Shown here: positions 17,184-27,667 of the stretch, in pieces
Numbering within the stretch: position 1 is the stretch's first letter
Layout: every line of letters starts with the position of its first letter
Assembly (NCBI RefSeq): GCF_007859635.1
Contig: NZ_CP042306.1
Coordinates: 1,798,001 to 1,862,000 of the forward strand
Reading direction: 5' to 3'
Length of the DNA: 64,000 nucleotides
DNA from: Sphingomonas panacisoli
GTDB taxonomy: Bacteria > Pseudomonadota > Alphaproteobacteria > Sphingomonadales > Sphingomonadaceae
Position numbers and translations under genes: made by a program
Notes under the pieces: model-generated
Told to the model about the DNA's origin: nothing
What the model saw: the letters and a program-made list of their open reading frames with translations, nothing else
The model's database searches: none

Positions 17184-19534
17184 ATGTTCGATCGCCGTTC
17201 GTTCTTGCTTGGCTCGACCGCCGCCCTCGTGACGGGGACGGCTTTCGCGGATGCCGTGCGCCGGCCCCGCCTATCGCTGCCCCCACGACGCCAGTCGGTT
17301 CGAGGACTGAGCGCCCCAATCGAGATCACCGACGATATATTCGGCACGCCGCATATGCGGGCGTCATCGATCCCTGACGCGTTCTTCGGCCAAGGCTATG
17401 TCGTCGCGCGCGACCGGCTGTTCCAGATCGATCTTACCCACCGCCGCGAGATGGGCCGGCTCGCGGAAGCGTTCGGCGCGCGTTTCGCCAAGCATGACGC
17501 GGTCGCGCGGCTATTCCACTATCGCGGCGACCTGGAAGCCGAACTACGCGCCGCGCCGCCGACCGTGCTGGCGTGCGCGCGAGCCTATGTCGCCGGGATC
17601 AACGCGCGCATCGACGAGGTACTCGCCGATCCCGCGCAACTGCCGCTCGAATACCAGATCTTGAAGATCGCGCCGGTGAAATGGGATGTTCGAGACCTTG
17701 TGCTGATCCGCGATGCCTCGCCCGACAATGTTGGCGACGAGATACGCCGGGCGCAACTTGCCGCGCTGGACTTGCTGGACCTCGACGGCATCGTCAGCGC
17801 TTTGCGGCCAGCGTGGACGCTGCGGGTGCCGGATGGACTCGACACTGCGGCGGTAAGCGCAGCCGACCTCGGTGTTCTCGCCCTCGGCAAGCTGCCGTTC
17901 GGGCCGGAGCCCGACGCAGCGGCGGCCAATGCCGGCAGCAATGCCTGGATGATCGCACCGTCGCGCACCGCTACTGGCCGCGCCATTCTGGCAAACGATC
18001 CGCATCTCGGCATCGGCGGTTTCGGCCCGCGACATGTCGCGCATCTGACCGCGCCCGGCCTAAATGTAATCGGCGGCGGCGCGCCCGGTCTTCCGGGAAT
18101 CATGCAAGGCCATACCGATCGCTTCGCGTTCGGCCGCACCAACTTCCATATCGATCAGGGCGACCTATTCGTTCTGGAGCTCAACCCCGACGATCCGGAA
18201 CAATATCGGCATGACGGCGGGTGGAAACGGTTCGAGGCAATCGACGAGACGATCACCGTCAAGGATACAGCCGCCGAAAGCGTAAAACTGCGCTATTCGG
18301 TCCAGGGACCTGTCATATCCCACGATCCCGCACGGCATCGCGCGACCGCGCTCGGCGCGATATCGATGCAGCCGGGCGGACACGGCTCGTTCGCCATGAT
18401 CGCGATCAACTTGGCGACCGACTGGACGAGTTTGCGCAAGGCGTTCCCGCTGCATCCGTCGCCGACCAATTTCCATTATGCCGACATCGACGGGAATATC
18501 GGCTGGCAGGTCATCGGCTTCGTCCCGGTCCGCAAAAGGGCGACGGCCTGCTGCCGGTACCTGGAGACGGGCGATACGACTGGGCGGGCATGCGCAACTT
18601 CACCGCGCTGCCCAGCGAGTACAATCCCGCCAGGGGCTGGTTCGCGTCGGCCAACCAGAACAACCTGCCGCCCGATTGGCCGCGCGATCGCATTCCGGCC
18701 TTTTCGTTCCGCGAGCCGTTTCGCTACAACCGCATCGCCGACGTGCTCGCCACCCAGCCCAGGCACAGCCTGGCGGATAGCATCGCGCTCCAGCACGACA
18801 CGCTGTCGACGCCCGCGCGCCAGTTCCTCGCGCTGCTGCCGACCCGCCCTTCCGACGCCGCCAGGCCGGCGGTCGAGATGTTGCGCGGCTGGGACGCACG
18901 GATCGACCGAGACAGCGCGGCCGCCGCCTTGTTCGAAATGACGTGGCGCGATCTCGGCAAGCGCATGCTCGCCGCCATCGTCCCCGACCGCGCGAAGGCG
19001 CTGATCAAGGACATCTCGCCCTCCGTAATGCTCGACTTGCTGGCAAAGCCGGACGCGCGACTTGGTACTGACCCACGGGCGGCGCGCGATGCGATGCTCG
19101 ACGCGGCATTCGTGTCCGCATGGACGACCGCGCATAAACTGCTCGGCCCCGACCCCGCGGCGTGGCGTTACGGCGCGCTGCATCAAGTCGTGATCCGCCA
19201 TCCGCTGTCGGCAATCCCCGCCATCGCCGCCGCTTTTCCGCCGATCGAAGGAGAAGGATCGGGCGGCGACGGCTATACCGTGATGGCGCGTTGGCTCAGT
19301 TCGGGTCCGGGCTGGGGCGTCGGCGGCGGTGCAAGCTACTTACAAGTGATCGACGTCGGCAATTGGGACAATTCGCTGATGCTCAACTTGCCTGGCCAGT
19401 CGATCGACCCACGCTCACCTCATTATCGCGACCAATACCAGCCTTGGGCGATAGGCAAGATGCAGCCAATGCCGTTCGGCCGCGCCGCCATCGACAAATA
19501 CGCGGCCAGCCGCACGACGCTCCGACCGGCCTGA
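17184..19534 (+). pseudogene. Penicillin acylase family protein, single-base frameshift
   Basis: The frame opens with a twin-arginine-like signal (DRRSFLLGS) from ATG 17184, behind GGGGG; upstream GTG 17175 and ATG 17178 are less well spaced. The N-terminal alpha region (GTPHMRASSIPDAFFGQGYV, RLFQIDLTHRREMGRL) precedes NAGSNAWMI near residue 250, where Gly-Ser cleavage exposes the nucleophile Ser of the Ntn-hydrolase beta chain. At about 18532-18541 (CGCAAAAGGGCGAC) the frame breaks after GFVPVRK; the next frame continues GDGLLPVPGDGRYDWAG and SANQNNLPPDW to the stop at 19534. One missing base explains it. If intact it would be about 783 residues, an exported amidase acting on acyl-homoserine lactones, beta-lactams or similar amides. 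The A/G run suggests possible sequencing error. Confidence 0.85.
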
Positions 19535-19592
19535 GCCGATCGCGTAGCGGAACTTTCGCAAGCTTCGGCGCCATGCTACCGGCGCGCGCACT

Positions 19593-20819
19593 ATGACCGC
19601 ATACCAGTCCGACCTGCTCCGCCTGCTCGACGAGCGCGGCTATGTTCACCAGATGACCGACGCGACGGGGCTCGACGCGTTGGCGGCGAAGCAGATCGTG
19701 CCGGGCTATATCGGCTTCGATCCGACCGCACCGTCGCTGCATGTCGGCAGCCTCGTCCAGATCATGCTGCTGCGGCGGATGCAGCAGACCGGACACAAGC
19801 CCATCGTGCTGATGGGCGGCGGTACCGGCAAGGTCGGCGATCCGAGCTTCAAGGACGAAGCGCGCAAGCTGATGACGGAGGAGACGATTGCGTCGAATAT
19901 CGCTTCGATCAAGCGCGTGTTCGAGCGGTTTCTGACGTTTGGCGACGGGCCGACCGATGCAGTGATGGTCGACAATGCCGATTGGCTCGACAAGCTCGAA
20001 TATCTGCCGTTCCTGCGCGACATCGGCCAGTATTTCTCGGTCAATCGCATGCTCGGGTTCGATTCGGTCAAGCTGCGGCTCGACCGCGAACAGTCTTTGT
20101 CGTTCCTCGAATTCAACTACATGATCCTGCAGGGCTACGATTTCCTCGAACTGTCGCGGCGCCTGGGCGTACGGCTGCAGATGGGCGGGTCGGACCAGTG
20201 GGGGAACATCGTCAACGGCATCGACCTTGGGCGGCGCGCCGACGGTGTCGAGCTATTCGCGGTGACGACGCCGCTGATCACGACCGCGGACGGTGGTAAG
20301 ATGGGCAAGACCGCGTCGGGTGCCGTGTGGCTCAACGAAGACGCGCTGCCGCATTATGATTACTGGCAATTCTGGCGGAACACCGACGACCGCGATGTCG
20401 GCAAGTTCCTGCGGCTGTTTACCGATCTGCCGCTCGACGAGACCGCGCGGCTCGAAAAGCTCGAGGGCGCCGAGATCAACCAGGCGAAGATCGTTCTCGC
20501 CAACGAAGCGACGGCAATGTGTCGCGGCGCGGATGCGGCGGCGCTGGCCGCGGAGACCGCGCGCAAGACTTTCGAAGAAGGCGCTAGCGGGGATGCGTTG
20601 CCGACGTTGGCGGTCACCGGATCGGTCGGAATCGTTGATGCCCTGATTGGCTTGAGCTTCTGCGCGTCCAAGGGCGAGGCTCGTCGCTTGATTGCGGGAG
20701 GCGGGGCGCGGGTCGATGGCGAGAAAGTGGTGGACGAAACGCTCACCATCGAGATGCGCGGAAATCCGGTGCGCGTGTCGGCCGGCAAGAAGCATCATGG
20801 GCTGCTGACCGCGAATTAA
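19593..20819 (+). CDS. tyrS: Tyrosine--tRNA ligase
   Basis: 408 residues. Class I motifs: [20 protein letters not shown] with the HIGH-equivalent HVGS near residue 50, and [13 protein letters not shown] as the KMSKS loop near residue 232. [17 protein letters not shown] and [15 protein letters not shown] are TyrRS family signatures. The C-terminal S4 RNA-binding domain ([21 protein letters not shown]) binds the tRNA anticodon. It charges tRNA-Tyr. It stands after the broken acylase gene on the same strand with a 58-base gap and before a PilZ gene. Confidence 0.98.
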   Translation: MTAYQSDLLRLLDERGYVHQMTDATGLDALAAKQIVPGYIGFDPTAPSLHVGSLVQIMLLRRMQQTGHKPIVLMGGGTGKVGDPSFKDEARKLMTEETIASNIASIKRVFERFLTFGDGPTDAVMVDNADWLDKLEYLPFLRDIGQYFSVNRMLGFDSVKLRLDREQSLSFLEFNYMILQGYDFLELSRRLGVRLQMGGSDQWGNIVNGIDLGRRADGVELFAVTTPLITTADGGKMGKTASGAVWLNEDALPHYDYWQFWRNTDDRDVGKFLRLFTDLPLDETARLEKLEGAEINQAKIVLANEATAMCRGADAAALAAETARKTFEEGASGDALPTLAVTGSVGIVDALIGLSFCASKGEARRLIAGGGARVDGEKVVDETLTIEMRGNPVRVSAGKKHHGLLTAN

Positions 20820-20910
20820 AACATCGTGAAGACGCGTTAAATACGTTCCTTTTCAAGCTCTTCATTCGGCATTCCCTAGCGTCGATGCGGAACAGGGAAT
20901 ACCGCACGTT

Positions 20911-21231
20911 ATGGGGGCGACCGCACTGGCCTATACCGAGAAGCGCGAAGTACCGCGCGACGAGGTCGATTACCGTGCGCGCGCCTATGGCGCCGACGCG
21001 CAGCCGCTATCGTTGCAGGTCGTCAATATGTCGGCGCAGGGCCTGATGGCGCGTATCACCGGGGATCGCCCGGTCGGCGAACGGATGCGAATCACGTTGC
21101 CCATCGTGGGCGTGATCGGAATGGAAGTGCGCTGGTCGCTCGGCGGACGGATCGGCTGCGAGCTCGACCGGCCGATCGGGATGGCGGACTATTACGAGCT
21201 ACTCGCTGCCCTACTTAAGGGCATCCGCTAG
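20911..21231 (+). CDS. PilZ domain protein
   Basis: 106 residues, essentially one PilZ barrel. REVPR gives the RxxxR cyclic-di-GMP motif close to the N-terminus and NMSAQG gives N/DxSxxG, followed by beta strands ending in VRWSLGGRIGCELDRPI. The last helix (YYELLAALLKGI) is amphipathic. A stand-alone PilZ protein binds cyclic-di-GMP and must act through a partner, unknown here. No strong ribosome-binding site is seen; GGAATACCGCACGTT precedes the ATG. The TAG stop shares four bases (CTAG) with the stop of convergent recG. Confidence 0.87.
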   Translation: MGATALAYTEKREVPRDEVDYRARAYGADAQPLSLQVVNMSAQGLMARITGDRPVGERMRITLPIVGVIGMEVRWSLGGRIGCELDRPIGMADYYELLAALLKGIR

Positions 21232-23279
21232 CCCGAACGAAGCAATTGAACCCCGGCATCGCGCTCGAACAGGTACAACGCGGTTCGGGCGGCTTGCCCG
21301 CGCGGTCCGTCGAGCCCGCCGTCACGATCGATCAGCAGCCGCGCATCGTCATTGGCGATCGGCAGCAACTCGCTCAGCTGCTCGGGCGTCGCGATCCGGA
21401 AGCCCTGCTCGCCCGATTGCCGTGTACCGAGCATCTCGCCCGCGCCACGCAGCCGCAAATCCTCCTCGGCGATGCGGAACCCGTCGTTGGTGTCCTTCAT
21501 CAGCGCCAGCCGTGCGCGCGACGTCTCGCTCAAAGCCTCGCCGCGGATCAGCAGGCAGATCGACCGTCCGCTTCCTCGTCCCACACGCCCGCGCAATTGG
21601 TGGAGCTGGGCGAGACCGAAGCGGTCCGCATGTTCGATCACGATAAGGGTCGCATTAGGGACATCGACGCCGACCTCGATTACCGTCGTCGCGACCAACA
21701 CGCCCAACTCGCCGCTGGCGAAGCAGGCCATCACCGCGTCCTTCTCGGCTGGCTTCATGCGCCCGTGGACCAACCCGATCCGATTGCCGAACCGCGATTG
21801 CAGCGCCGCCGCGCGCGCCTCGGCCGCGGCGAGATCGGAATTTTCCGATTCCTCGACCAAAGGACAGACCCAATAGGCCTGTCCGCCGGAGTCGAGATGA
21901 CGGCCGATGCCCTCGACGACATCGGCCAGGCGATCTTCGCCCACCACGTTGGTCTGGATCGGCTGGCGGCCAGGCGGCATCTCGTCGAGCCGGCTGACGT
22001 CCATCTCGCCATATTGCGCCAGCGTCAGCGTGCGGGGGATCGGCGTGGCGGTCATCGCCAGCAAGTGCGGTGCGCTCCCCTTGCCCTGCAGTAGCAGACG
22101 CTGCGCAACGCCAAAGCGATGCTGTTCATCGACCACGACTAGGCCGAGGTCCTTGTAGCCGACGGCTTCCTGGAAAATGGCATGCGTACCGATCAAGATG
22201 TCGATCGACCCGTCGGCTAGGCCCATCAACGTCGATTCGCGCACTCTTCCCTTGTCGCGCCCGGTCAGCACGGCGACGTTGACGGGCAGGCCCGCGAGCG
22301 TGCGTTGCAACGTCTCGAAATGCTGCCGCGCGAGAATCTCGGTCGGCGCGAGGAACGCCCCCTGCGCGCCCGCCTCCACCGCGATCAGCAGCGCCATCGT
22401 CGCGACCAATGTCTTGCCGGACCCAACATCGCCCTGCAGCAGTCGCAACATCGGCGCGCTTTGCGCCAGATCTCCCTCTATCTCGCGAATCGTGCGCGCC
22501 TGGGCCCCGGTCGGGGCGTAGGGCAGCTTGAGCATGTCGCGCAGCCGCCCGTCGCCCGCCAGCGCCCTGCCTCGCCGCGCCCGCGACGATGCGCGGACCA
22601 ACATGAAGGCGAGTTGGTTGGCGAACAGCTCGTCATAGGCGAGCCGTTCGCGCGCTTTTGTGTCAGATGGGTCGGCATGGGCACGCGCCAAGGCATCGCG
22701 CCAGGCGGGCCATTGGTGCTTCGCCTTCACCCCCGGTTCGATCCATTCAGGCAAATCGGGCGCGCGCTCGATCGCTTCGTGGACGAACTGGCCGAGCCGG
22801 CGCGAGGTCAGTCCCTCGGATAACGGATAGATCGCCTCGCGCTCGCGAAACCCCTCGTCGCCATCGCCGAGATCTGGGTGGACGATCTGGAGCTCCTGCC
22901 CATACATCTCGAGCTTGCCCGACACCCGCTTCGGCTCGTTGAGCGGCAGCAATTTCTTCACCCAGCCGGACGATCCGCCGAAATAGATCAGGCTGACATA
23001 GTTGCCGCGCGCGTCGATCGCGTGCACGCGCGTCGGGCCGCGCTGGCTCGCGCTGATCTTGTAATCGACCGGGGTCAACGTGATCGCGATCGTCCGCCCG
23101 GCATCCGCCATGTCGAGCTCGTCGCGAGGCACCCGGTCGATGAACCCAGTCGGCAAATGGAACGCAACGTCGACGACCCGGTGAAGCCCCAACTTGTCGA
23201 GCGGCTTGGCCAGCCCCGGCCCCACACCCTTCAGCGCGGTGACTTCGGCAAACAGCGGGTTGAGGATGTCGGGGCGCAT
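21228..23279 (-). CDS. recG: ATP-dependent DNA helicase RecG
   Basis: 683 residues. The N-terminal wedge domain (from FAEVTALKGVGPGLAKPLDKLG, with the OB-fold around ITLTPVDYKISAS) recognises forked DNA. The superfamily 2 helicase part has Walker A LLQGDVGSGKTLVA, DEQHRFG as the DEAH-like box, TATPIPRTL, and motif VI HQLRGRVGRGSGRS. RecG regresses stalled forks and processes recombination intermediates. Length is typical. It is divergent from the sdhE-mfd pair with a 75-base gap, a common arrangement of recG, sdhE and mfd in alphaproteobacteria. Confidence 0.97.
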   Translation of the reverse strand: MRPDILNPLFAEVTALKGVGPGLAKPLDKLGLHRVVDVAFHLPTGFIDRVPRDELDMADAGRTIAITLTPVDYKISASQRGPTRVHAIDARGNYVSLIYFGGSSGWVKKLLPLNEPKRVSGKLEMYGQELQIVHPDLGDGDEGFREREAIYPLSEGLTSRRLGQFVHEAIERAPDLPEWIEPGVKAKHQWPAWRDALARAHADPSDTKARERLAYDELFANQLAFMLVRASSRARRGRALAGDGRLRDMLKLPYAPTGAQARTIREIEGDLAQSAPMLRLLQGDVGSGKTLVATMALLIAVEAGAQGAFLAPTEILARQHFETLQRTLAGLPVNVAVLTGRDKGRVRESTLMGLADGSIDILIGTHAIFQEAVGYKDLGLVVVDEQHRFGVAQRLLLQGKGSAPHLLAMTATPIPRTLTLAQYGEMDVSRLDEMPPGRQPIQTNVVGEDRLADVVEGIGRHLDSGGQAYWVCPLVEESENSDLAAAEARAAALQSRFGNRIGLVHGRMKPAEKDAVMACFASGELGVLVATTVIEVGVDVPNATLIVIEHADRFGLAQLHQLRGRVGRGSGRSICLLIRGEALSETSRARLALMKDTNDGFRIAEEDLRLRGAGEMLGTRQSGEQGFRIATPEQLSELLPIANDDARLLIDRDGGLDGPRGQAARTALYLFERDAGVQLLRSG

Positions 23280-23354
23280 AGCTATCTGCGAAGGACACTA
23301 GCCCCAGCCGACTGCGCCGAAAAGCGCTGCCGGCCAATTGCCGTTGGAAGCACC

Positions 23355-23630
23355 ATGGACCGCGACATTCGCCTGAAACGCCTACGCTTCCGCGCGTGGC
23401 ACCGCGGCACCAAGGAAGCCGATCTGATGATCGGCGGGTTCTTCGACCGCCATGGCGACCTGTGGGACGCGGACCGGCTCGACTGGTTCGAGGCGCTGCT
23501 GGAGGAACAGGACGTCGATATCATGGCCTGGGCGATGGGCACCCTGCCCTGCCCAGCGCGTTGGGAAGGCCCGATGATGGCCGACATGCGCGCGCTCGAT
23601 TTCGTCCCGGTGGCCGCTAAACCTGAATGA
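23355..23630 (+). CDS. sdhE: FAD assembly factor SdhE (succinate dehydrogenase assembly factor 2)
   Basis: 91 residues from ATG at 23355 (MDRDIRLKRLRFRAWHRG). The family hallmark RGxKE is RGTKE, followed by ADLMIGGFFDRH and FEALLEEQDVDIMAWAMG. SdhE helps insert covalent FAD into the flavoprotein subunit of succinate dehydrogenase. The stop overlaps the mfd start (ATGA), so the two are translated together, an association found across alphaproteobacteria. No domain is missing. Confidence 0.93.
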   Translation: MDRDIRLKRLRFRAWHRGTKEADLMIGGFFDRHGDLWDADRLDWFEALLEEQDVDIMAWAMGTLPCPARWEGPMMADMRALDFVPVAAKPE

Positions 23631-26600
23631 CCGACCCGCGCAAAATTCTCTCGGCGAACCAGCCGCTGACGCTGGCCGGCGTGCCGGCGGGATTCCTGCC
23701 GGTGCTGCTGGCCGACCTGGCGCGCGCCGCGCCGGCGCGGACGGTCCTGATCGCGCCCGACGATGCCGAGATGCGCAGCGTCGCCTCGACGATCCAGTTC
23801 TTCGCGCCCGAGATCGAAGTGATCGCATATCCGGCGTGGGACTGCCTGCCCTATGACCGCGCCAGCCCGACATTGCGCATCATGGCCGAGCGGCTCGCAG
23901 CGTTGCACCGGCTCCAGGCCAAGCCCAAGGGTCCGCAACTCCTCGTCACCACGGCGAACGCCGCTACGCAGCGTGCACTGACGCCGTTTCGCGTGCGGCA
24001 ACTGGTCGCGCGGCTGGCGCCGGGCGAACGGATCGGGCGCGACAAGCTGGCGGCGTTGCTATCGGCCAACGGCTACGTCCGCACCGATACCGTCCACGAC
24101 CAGGGCGAGTTCGCGGTGCGCGGCGGGCTGGTCGACTTATTCCCGAGCGGCGAGGAAACGGCGCTGCGGCTCGATTTCTTCGGCGACGAGATCGAGAGTG
24201 TGCGCACCTTCGACCCGAGCGACCAGCGCACGACGGGGCGCGTCGATGGCTTCACGCTGTTGCCGGCATCCGAGGCGTTGCTCGACGAGGAATCGATCAA
24301 GCGATTCCGCGCGCGTTACCGCGAGACGTTCGGCGCGACCGCGACCGGCGATCCGCTCTATCAAGCGATCAGCGAAGGTCGGCGTCTTGCCGGCATGGAG
24401 CATTGGCTCCCGCTTTTCGAGGATAGGCTGGAGACGCTGTTCGACCATCTTGGCGATCAGGCGTTAGTCGTATGCGAAGCAGGCGTCACAGCGGCGGCCG
24501 AACAGCGTTTCGAGGCGGTGACCGATTACCACGCCAATCGGGTCAAGGCGCAGTCGGGCGATCCCGGAAGTTATCGTCCGCTACCCGCCGACGCGCTGTA
24601 TCTGACGCCCGGCGAGTGGGGCGAAAGGCTCAAGGCGGCCAAAGCGCATCTGACCACACCGTTCCACGAACCCGAAAGCGCCACCGTCATCGATTTCGAC
24701 GTTGACGGCCCGCGCGACTTCGCGCCTGAACGGTCGAGCGGCGTCAACATCTACGAAGCCGTGGTCGATCACCTCGACAAGCTACGCAAAGACAAGAAGA
24801 AACCGATCCTCGCCAGCTATTCCGCTGGATCTCGCGAGCGACTCGCGGGGCTATTGCGCGACCACGACCTGACCGGCGCTGTGCTGGTCGATACCTGGCA
24901 GGAAGCGCTCGGCGCGGCGGATCGCGGCGTCGCGCTGACCATCCTGCCGCTCGACCATGGTTTCACCGCCCCCGGCATCGCGCTTCTGACCGAGCAGGAT
25001 ATGCTCGGCGACCGTCTCGTCCGCCGCAACCGCCGCAAGAAATCGGCCGACGCGTTCCTCGCCGAACTCGCGACACTCTCCCCCGGCGACCTCGTCGTCC
25101 ATGCCGATCATGGTATCGGTCGCTACGAGGGGCTGACCCAAATCCCGGTCCAAAAGGCGCCGCACGATTGCGTCGCGCTGACGTATGCCGGCGGCGACAA
25201 GCTGTACGTCCCGGTCGAAAATCTCGAAGTCCTGAGTCGATACGGCTCCGACGAGGCCGGCACGCTCGACCGTCTCGGCGGTGAGGCGTGGCAGCGGCGC
25301 AAGAGCCGCATGAAGGAGCGCATCCGCGAGATCGCCGGCGAGCTGATCGCGACCGCCGCCGAACGTGCGCTCCACCCGGGCGATGTCATCACGCCCGACG
25401 AGGCAGGTTACCCCGCATTCGTCGATCGCTTCCCCTATGAGGAAACCGACGATCAGGATCGTGCGATCGACGACGTGCTGGGCGATCTGTCGGCGGGCAA
25501 GCCGATGGACCGGCTGGTCGTCGGCGATGTCGGGTTCGGCAAGACCGAGGTCGCATTGCGCGCCGCGTTCGCCGCGGCGATGGCGGGCAAGCAAGTCGCG
25601 ATCGTCTGCCCCACCACGCTGCTCGCGCGCCAGCACTACAACAATTTCGTCGCGCGGTTCGAAGGTTTCCCGATCAAGGTCGGGCGGCTGTCACGTCTGG
25701 TCGGCACCGCCGAAGCCAAGGCCACCCGCGAAGGCCTGGCCGACGGCACGATCGATCTTGTCGTCGGGACGCACGCGATCCTGGCCAAACAGATCGAATT
25801 CAAGCGGCTAGGGCTGGTCGTGGTCGACGAGGAGCAGCGGTTCGGCGTGACGCATAAGGAGCGACTCAAGACGCTGCGCGCCGACGTCCATGTCCTGACG
25901 CTCACAGCCACACCGATCCCGCGCACGCTGCAGATGGCGATGTCGGGCATCCGCGAACTGTCGGTGATCCAGACTCCGCCGGTCGATCGTCTCGCGGTGC
26001 GCACCTACGTCATGCCATGGGATCCGGTCGTGCTGCGCGAGGCGTTGCTGCGCGAGCATTATCGCGGCGGGCAGAGCTTCTTCGTAACACCCCGCATCAA
26101 GGACCTGCCCGACATCGAGCAGTTCCTGCGCGAACAGGTGCCGGAGGTCCGCTACGTCGTCGCGCACGGCCAGATGAGCGCCGGCGAGGTCGAGGAGCGG
26201 ATGTCCGCCTTCTACGACAAGAAGTTCGAAGTGCTCGTCTCGACCACCATCGTCGAAAGCGGGCTCGACATCCCGAGCGCCAACACGATGATCGTGCATC
26301 GCGCCGACATGTTCGGGCTCGCCCAACTCTACCAGCTGCGCGGGCGCGTCGGGCGGTCGAAGACGCGCGCCTATGCCTATATGACGACCCCGCCGAACCG
26401 CATCATCACCGAAACCGCCGACAAGCGGCTCAAGGTGTTGAGCGATCTCGACACGATCGGCGCGGGTTTCCAGCTGGCTAGCTACGATCTCGACATTCGC
26501 GGTGCGGGCAATCTGCTCGGCGACGAGCAATCGGGGCATATCCGCGAGGTCGGCTACGAGCTCTATCAGTCGATGCTCGAAGAGGCGATCATGGAGGCGA

Positions 26601-27079
26601 AGGCCGGCGGCATGGCGCCGCGTCCGCGCGATTTCAGTCCGCAGATCACCGTCGATGCGCCGATCATGATCCCGGAGGACTATGTCCCCGACCTCGACCT
26701 GCGCATGGGGCTGTATCGTCGCCTCAACGACCTCGACGAGCAGGATGGCATCGAGGCCTTTGCTGCGGAGCTGATCGACCGCTTCGGCCCGCTACCCGAA
26801 GCGACCGCGAACCTGATCAAGCTCATCGAAGTGAAGCTCAACGCCAAGCGCGCGTGCGTAGCGAAGATCGATGTCGGGCCGAAGGGTGCGTTGGTCAGCT
26901 TCCACGACGACAAGCCGCCCAACGTCGATGGTCTGCTCGCCTATGTCGCGCGGTTGCAAGGCGTGGCTAAGCTGCGCCCCGACAGCAAGCTGGTGATTGC
27001 GCGCGAGTGGGGCGACCCGCAGGCACGGCTGAACGGCGCGCTGCAACTGTCGAAAGGACTGGCCAAAGCGGCCGCATAA
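23627..27079 (+). CDS. mfd: Transcription-repair coupling factor Mfd
   Basis: 1150 residues. The N-terminal UvrB-like module lacks an ATP site and serves to recruit UvrA. The RNA-polymerase-interacting domain reads LSPGDLVVHADHGIGRYEGL. The RecG-like translocase has Walker A GDVGFGKTEVALRAAF, DEEQRFGVTHKE, TATPIPRTLQMAM and QLRGRVGRSKTRAY, and a TRCF/D7 C-terminal domain follows (LIDRFGPLPEAT, IEVKLNAKRACVAKIDVG). Mfd removes stalled RNA polymerase and brings in UvrABC for strand-specific repair. The start overlaps sdhE by four bases. Length is normal. Confidence 0.97.
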   Translation: MTDPRKILSANQPLTLAGVPAGFLPVLLADLARAAPARTVLIAPDDAEMRSVASTIQFFAPEIEVIAYPAWDCLPYDRASPTLRIMAERLAALHRLQAKPKGPQLLVTTANAATQRALTPFRVRQLVARLAPGERIGRDKLAALLSANGYVRTDTVHDQGEFAVRGGLVDLFPSGEETALRLDFFGDEIESVRTFDPSDQRTTGRVDGFTLLPASEALLDEESIKRFRARYRETFGATATGDPLYQAISEGRRLAGMEHWLPLFEDRLETLFDHLGDQALVVCEAGVTAAAEQRFEAVTDYHANRVKAQSGDPGSYRPLPADALYLTPGEWGERLKAAKAHLTTPFHEPESATVIDFDVDGPRDFAPERSSGVNIYEAVVDHLDKLRKDKKKPILASYSAGSRERLAGLLRDHDLTGAVLVDTWQEALGAADRGVALTILPLDHGFTAPGIALLTEQDMLGDRLVRRNRRKKSADAFLAELATLSPGDLVVHADHGIGRYEGLTQIPVQKAPHDCVALTYAGGDKLYVPVENLEVLSRYGSDEAGTLDRLGGEAWQRRKSRMKERIREIAGELIATAAERALHPGDVITPDEAGYPAFVDRFPYEETDDQDRAIDDVLGDLSAGKPMDRLVVGDVGFGKTEVALRAAFAAAMAGKQVAIVCPTTLLARQHYNNFVARFEGFPIKVGRLSRLVGTAEAKATREGLADGTIDLVVGTHAILAKQIEFKRLGLVVVDEEQRFGVTHKERLKTLRADVHVLTLTATPIPRTLQMAMSGIRELSVIQTPPVDRLAVRTYVMPWDPVVLREALLREHYRGGQSFFVTPRIKDLPDIEQFLREQVPEVRYVVAHGQMSAGEVEERMSAFYDKKFEVLVSTTIVESGLDIPSANTMIVHRADMFGLAQLYQLRGRVGRSKTRAYAYMTTPPNRIITETADKRLKVLSDLDTIGAGFQLASYDLDIRGAGNLLGDEQSGHIREVGYELYQSMLEEAIMEAKAGGMAPRPRDFSPQITVDAPIMIPEDYVPDLDLRMGLYRRLNDLDEQDGIEAFAAELIDRFGPLPEATANLIKLIEVKLNAKRACVAKIDVGPKGALVSFHDDKPPNVDGLLAYVARLQGVAKLRPDSKLVIAREWGDPQARLNGALQLSKGLAKAAA

Positions 27080-27154
27080 GTATCTGATCCGAAATAGGAT
27101 GTTCGTAAGCGCTCGTTTACCCGCGCAGCGTTATTCAACCGTTCGGGAGGCACC

Positions 27155-27667
27155 ATGACGACGGTCCGGTTCAAACGGTGGCGATTGCTGAGCGCGGCGA
27201 CGAACCGGCTGAGCGAAGCCGCGTCGCTTGACGGCATCCTCGAAATCCTGCGGATCAGCGCGCGCGCGATCCTGCAATCGGACGGCGTCGCGGTGGTGCG
27301 TCGAGAAGACGATTTGGTGCATTATGTCGGTGAAGACGCGATCGCACCCTTATGGTCGGGTCAGCGTTTCCCGATCGAGACGTGCATTTCGGGCATCGCG
27401 ATGGTCGAGCGCGAAATGATCGTCATCCCCGATATCCGCCTCGATCCGCGCGTCCCACACAATGCGTATCTCTCCACCTTCGTCGCGAGCATGGCGATGG
27501 CACCGATCGGCCACGGCAATCCCGTCGCCGCGATCGGCGCCTATTGGCGCTCGACCGCGCCGATCGAAGAGGATGCACTGACGTTGCTCGATATGCTGGC
27601 GAAGGGTGCCAGCGCGCAGCTCGAACGAATCGCCGACCAGCGGATGGGCGATAAGCTGGCGTCTTAA
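27155..27667 (+). CDS. Stand-alone GAF domain protein
   Basis: 170 residues. One GAF domain occupies nearly the whole protein: LSEAASLDGILEILRISARAIL, VRREDDLVHYVGEDAI, FPIETCISGIAMVER (a cysteine in the pocket loop), IPDIRLDPRVPHNAYL, and MAMAPIGHGNPVAAIGAYW. The pattern is close to the GAF module found at the N-terminus of sensor kinases, but no kinase or other output follows. Ligand unknown. It would act by binding a small molecule or reporting to a partner. The stop shares four bases (TTAA) with the convergent gene downstream. Confidence 0.85.
   Translation: MTTVRFKRWRLLSAATNRLSEAASLDGILEILRISARAILQSDGVAVVRREDDLVHYVGEDAIAPLWSGQRFPIETCISGIAMVEREMIVIPDIRLDPRVPHNAYLSTFVASMAMAPIGHGNPVAAIGAYWRSTAPIEEDALTLLDMLAKGASAQLERIADQRMGDKLAS

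Noticed and set aside
17184..19534. Two separate genes instead of one frameshifted penicillin acylase
   Set aside because: The first part ends and the second begins exactly within one conserved segment (GFVPVRK / GDGLLPVPGDGRYDWAG), and no start signal lies at the junction.
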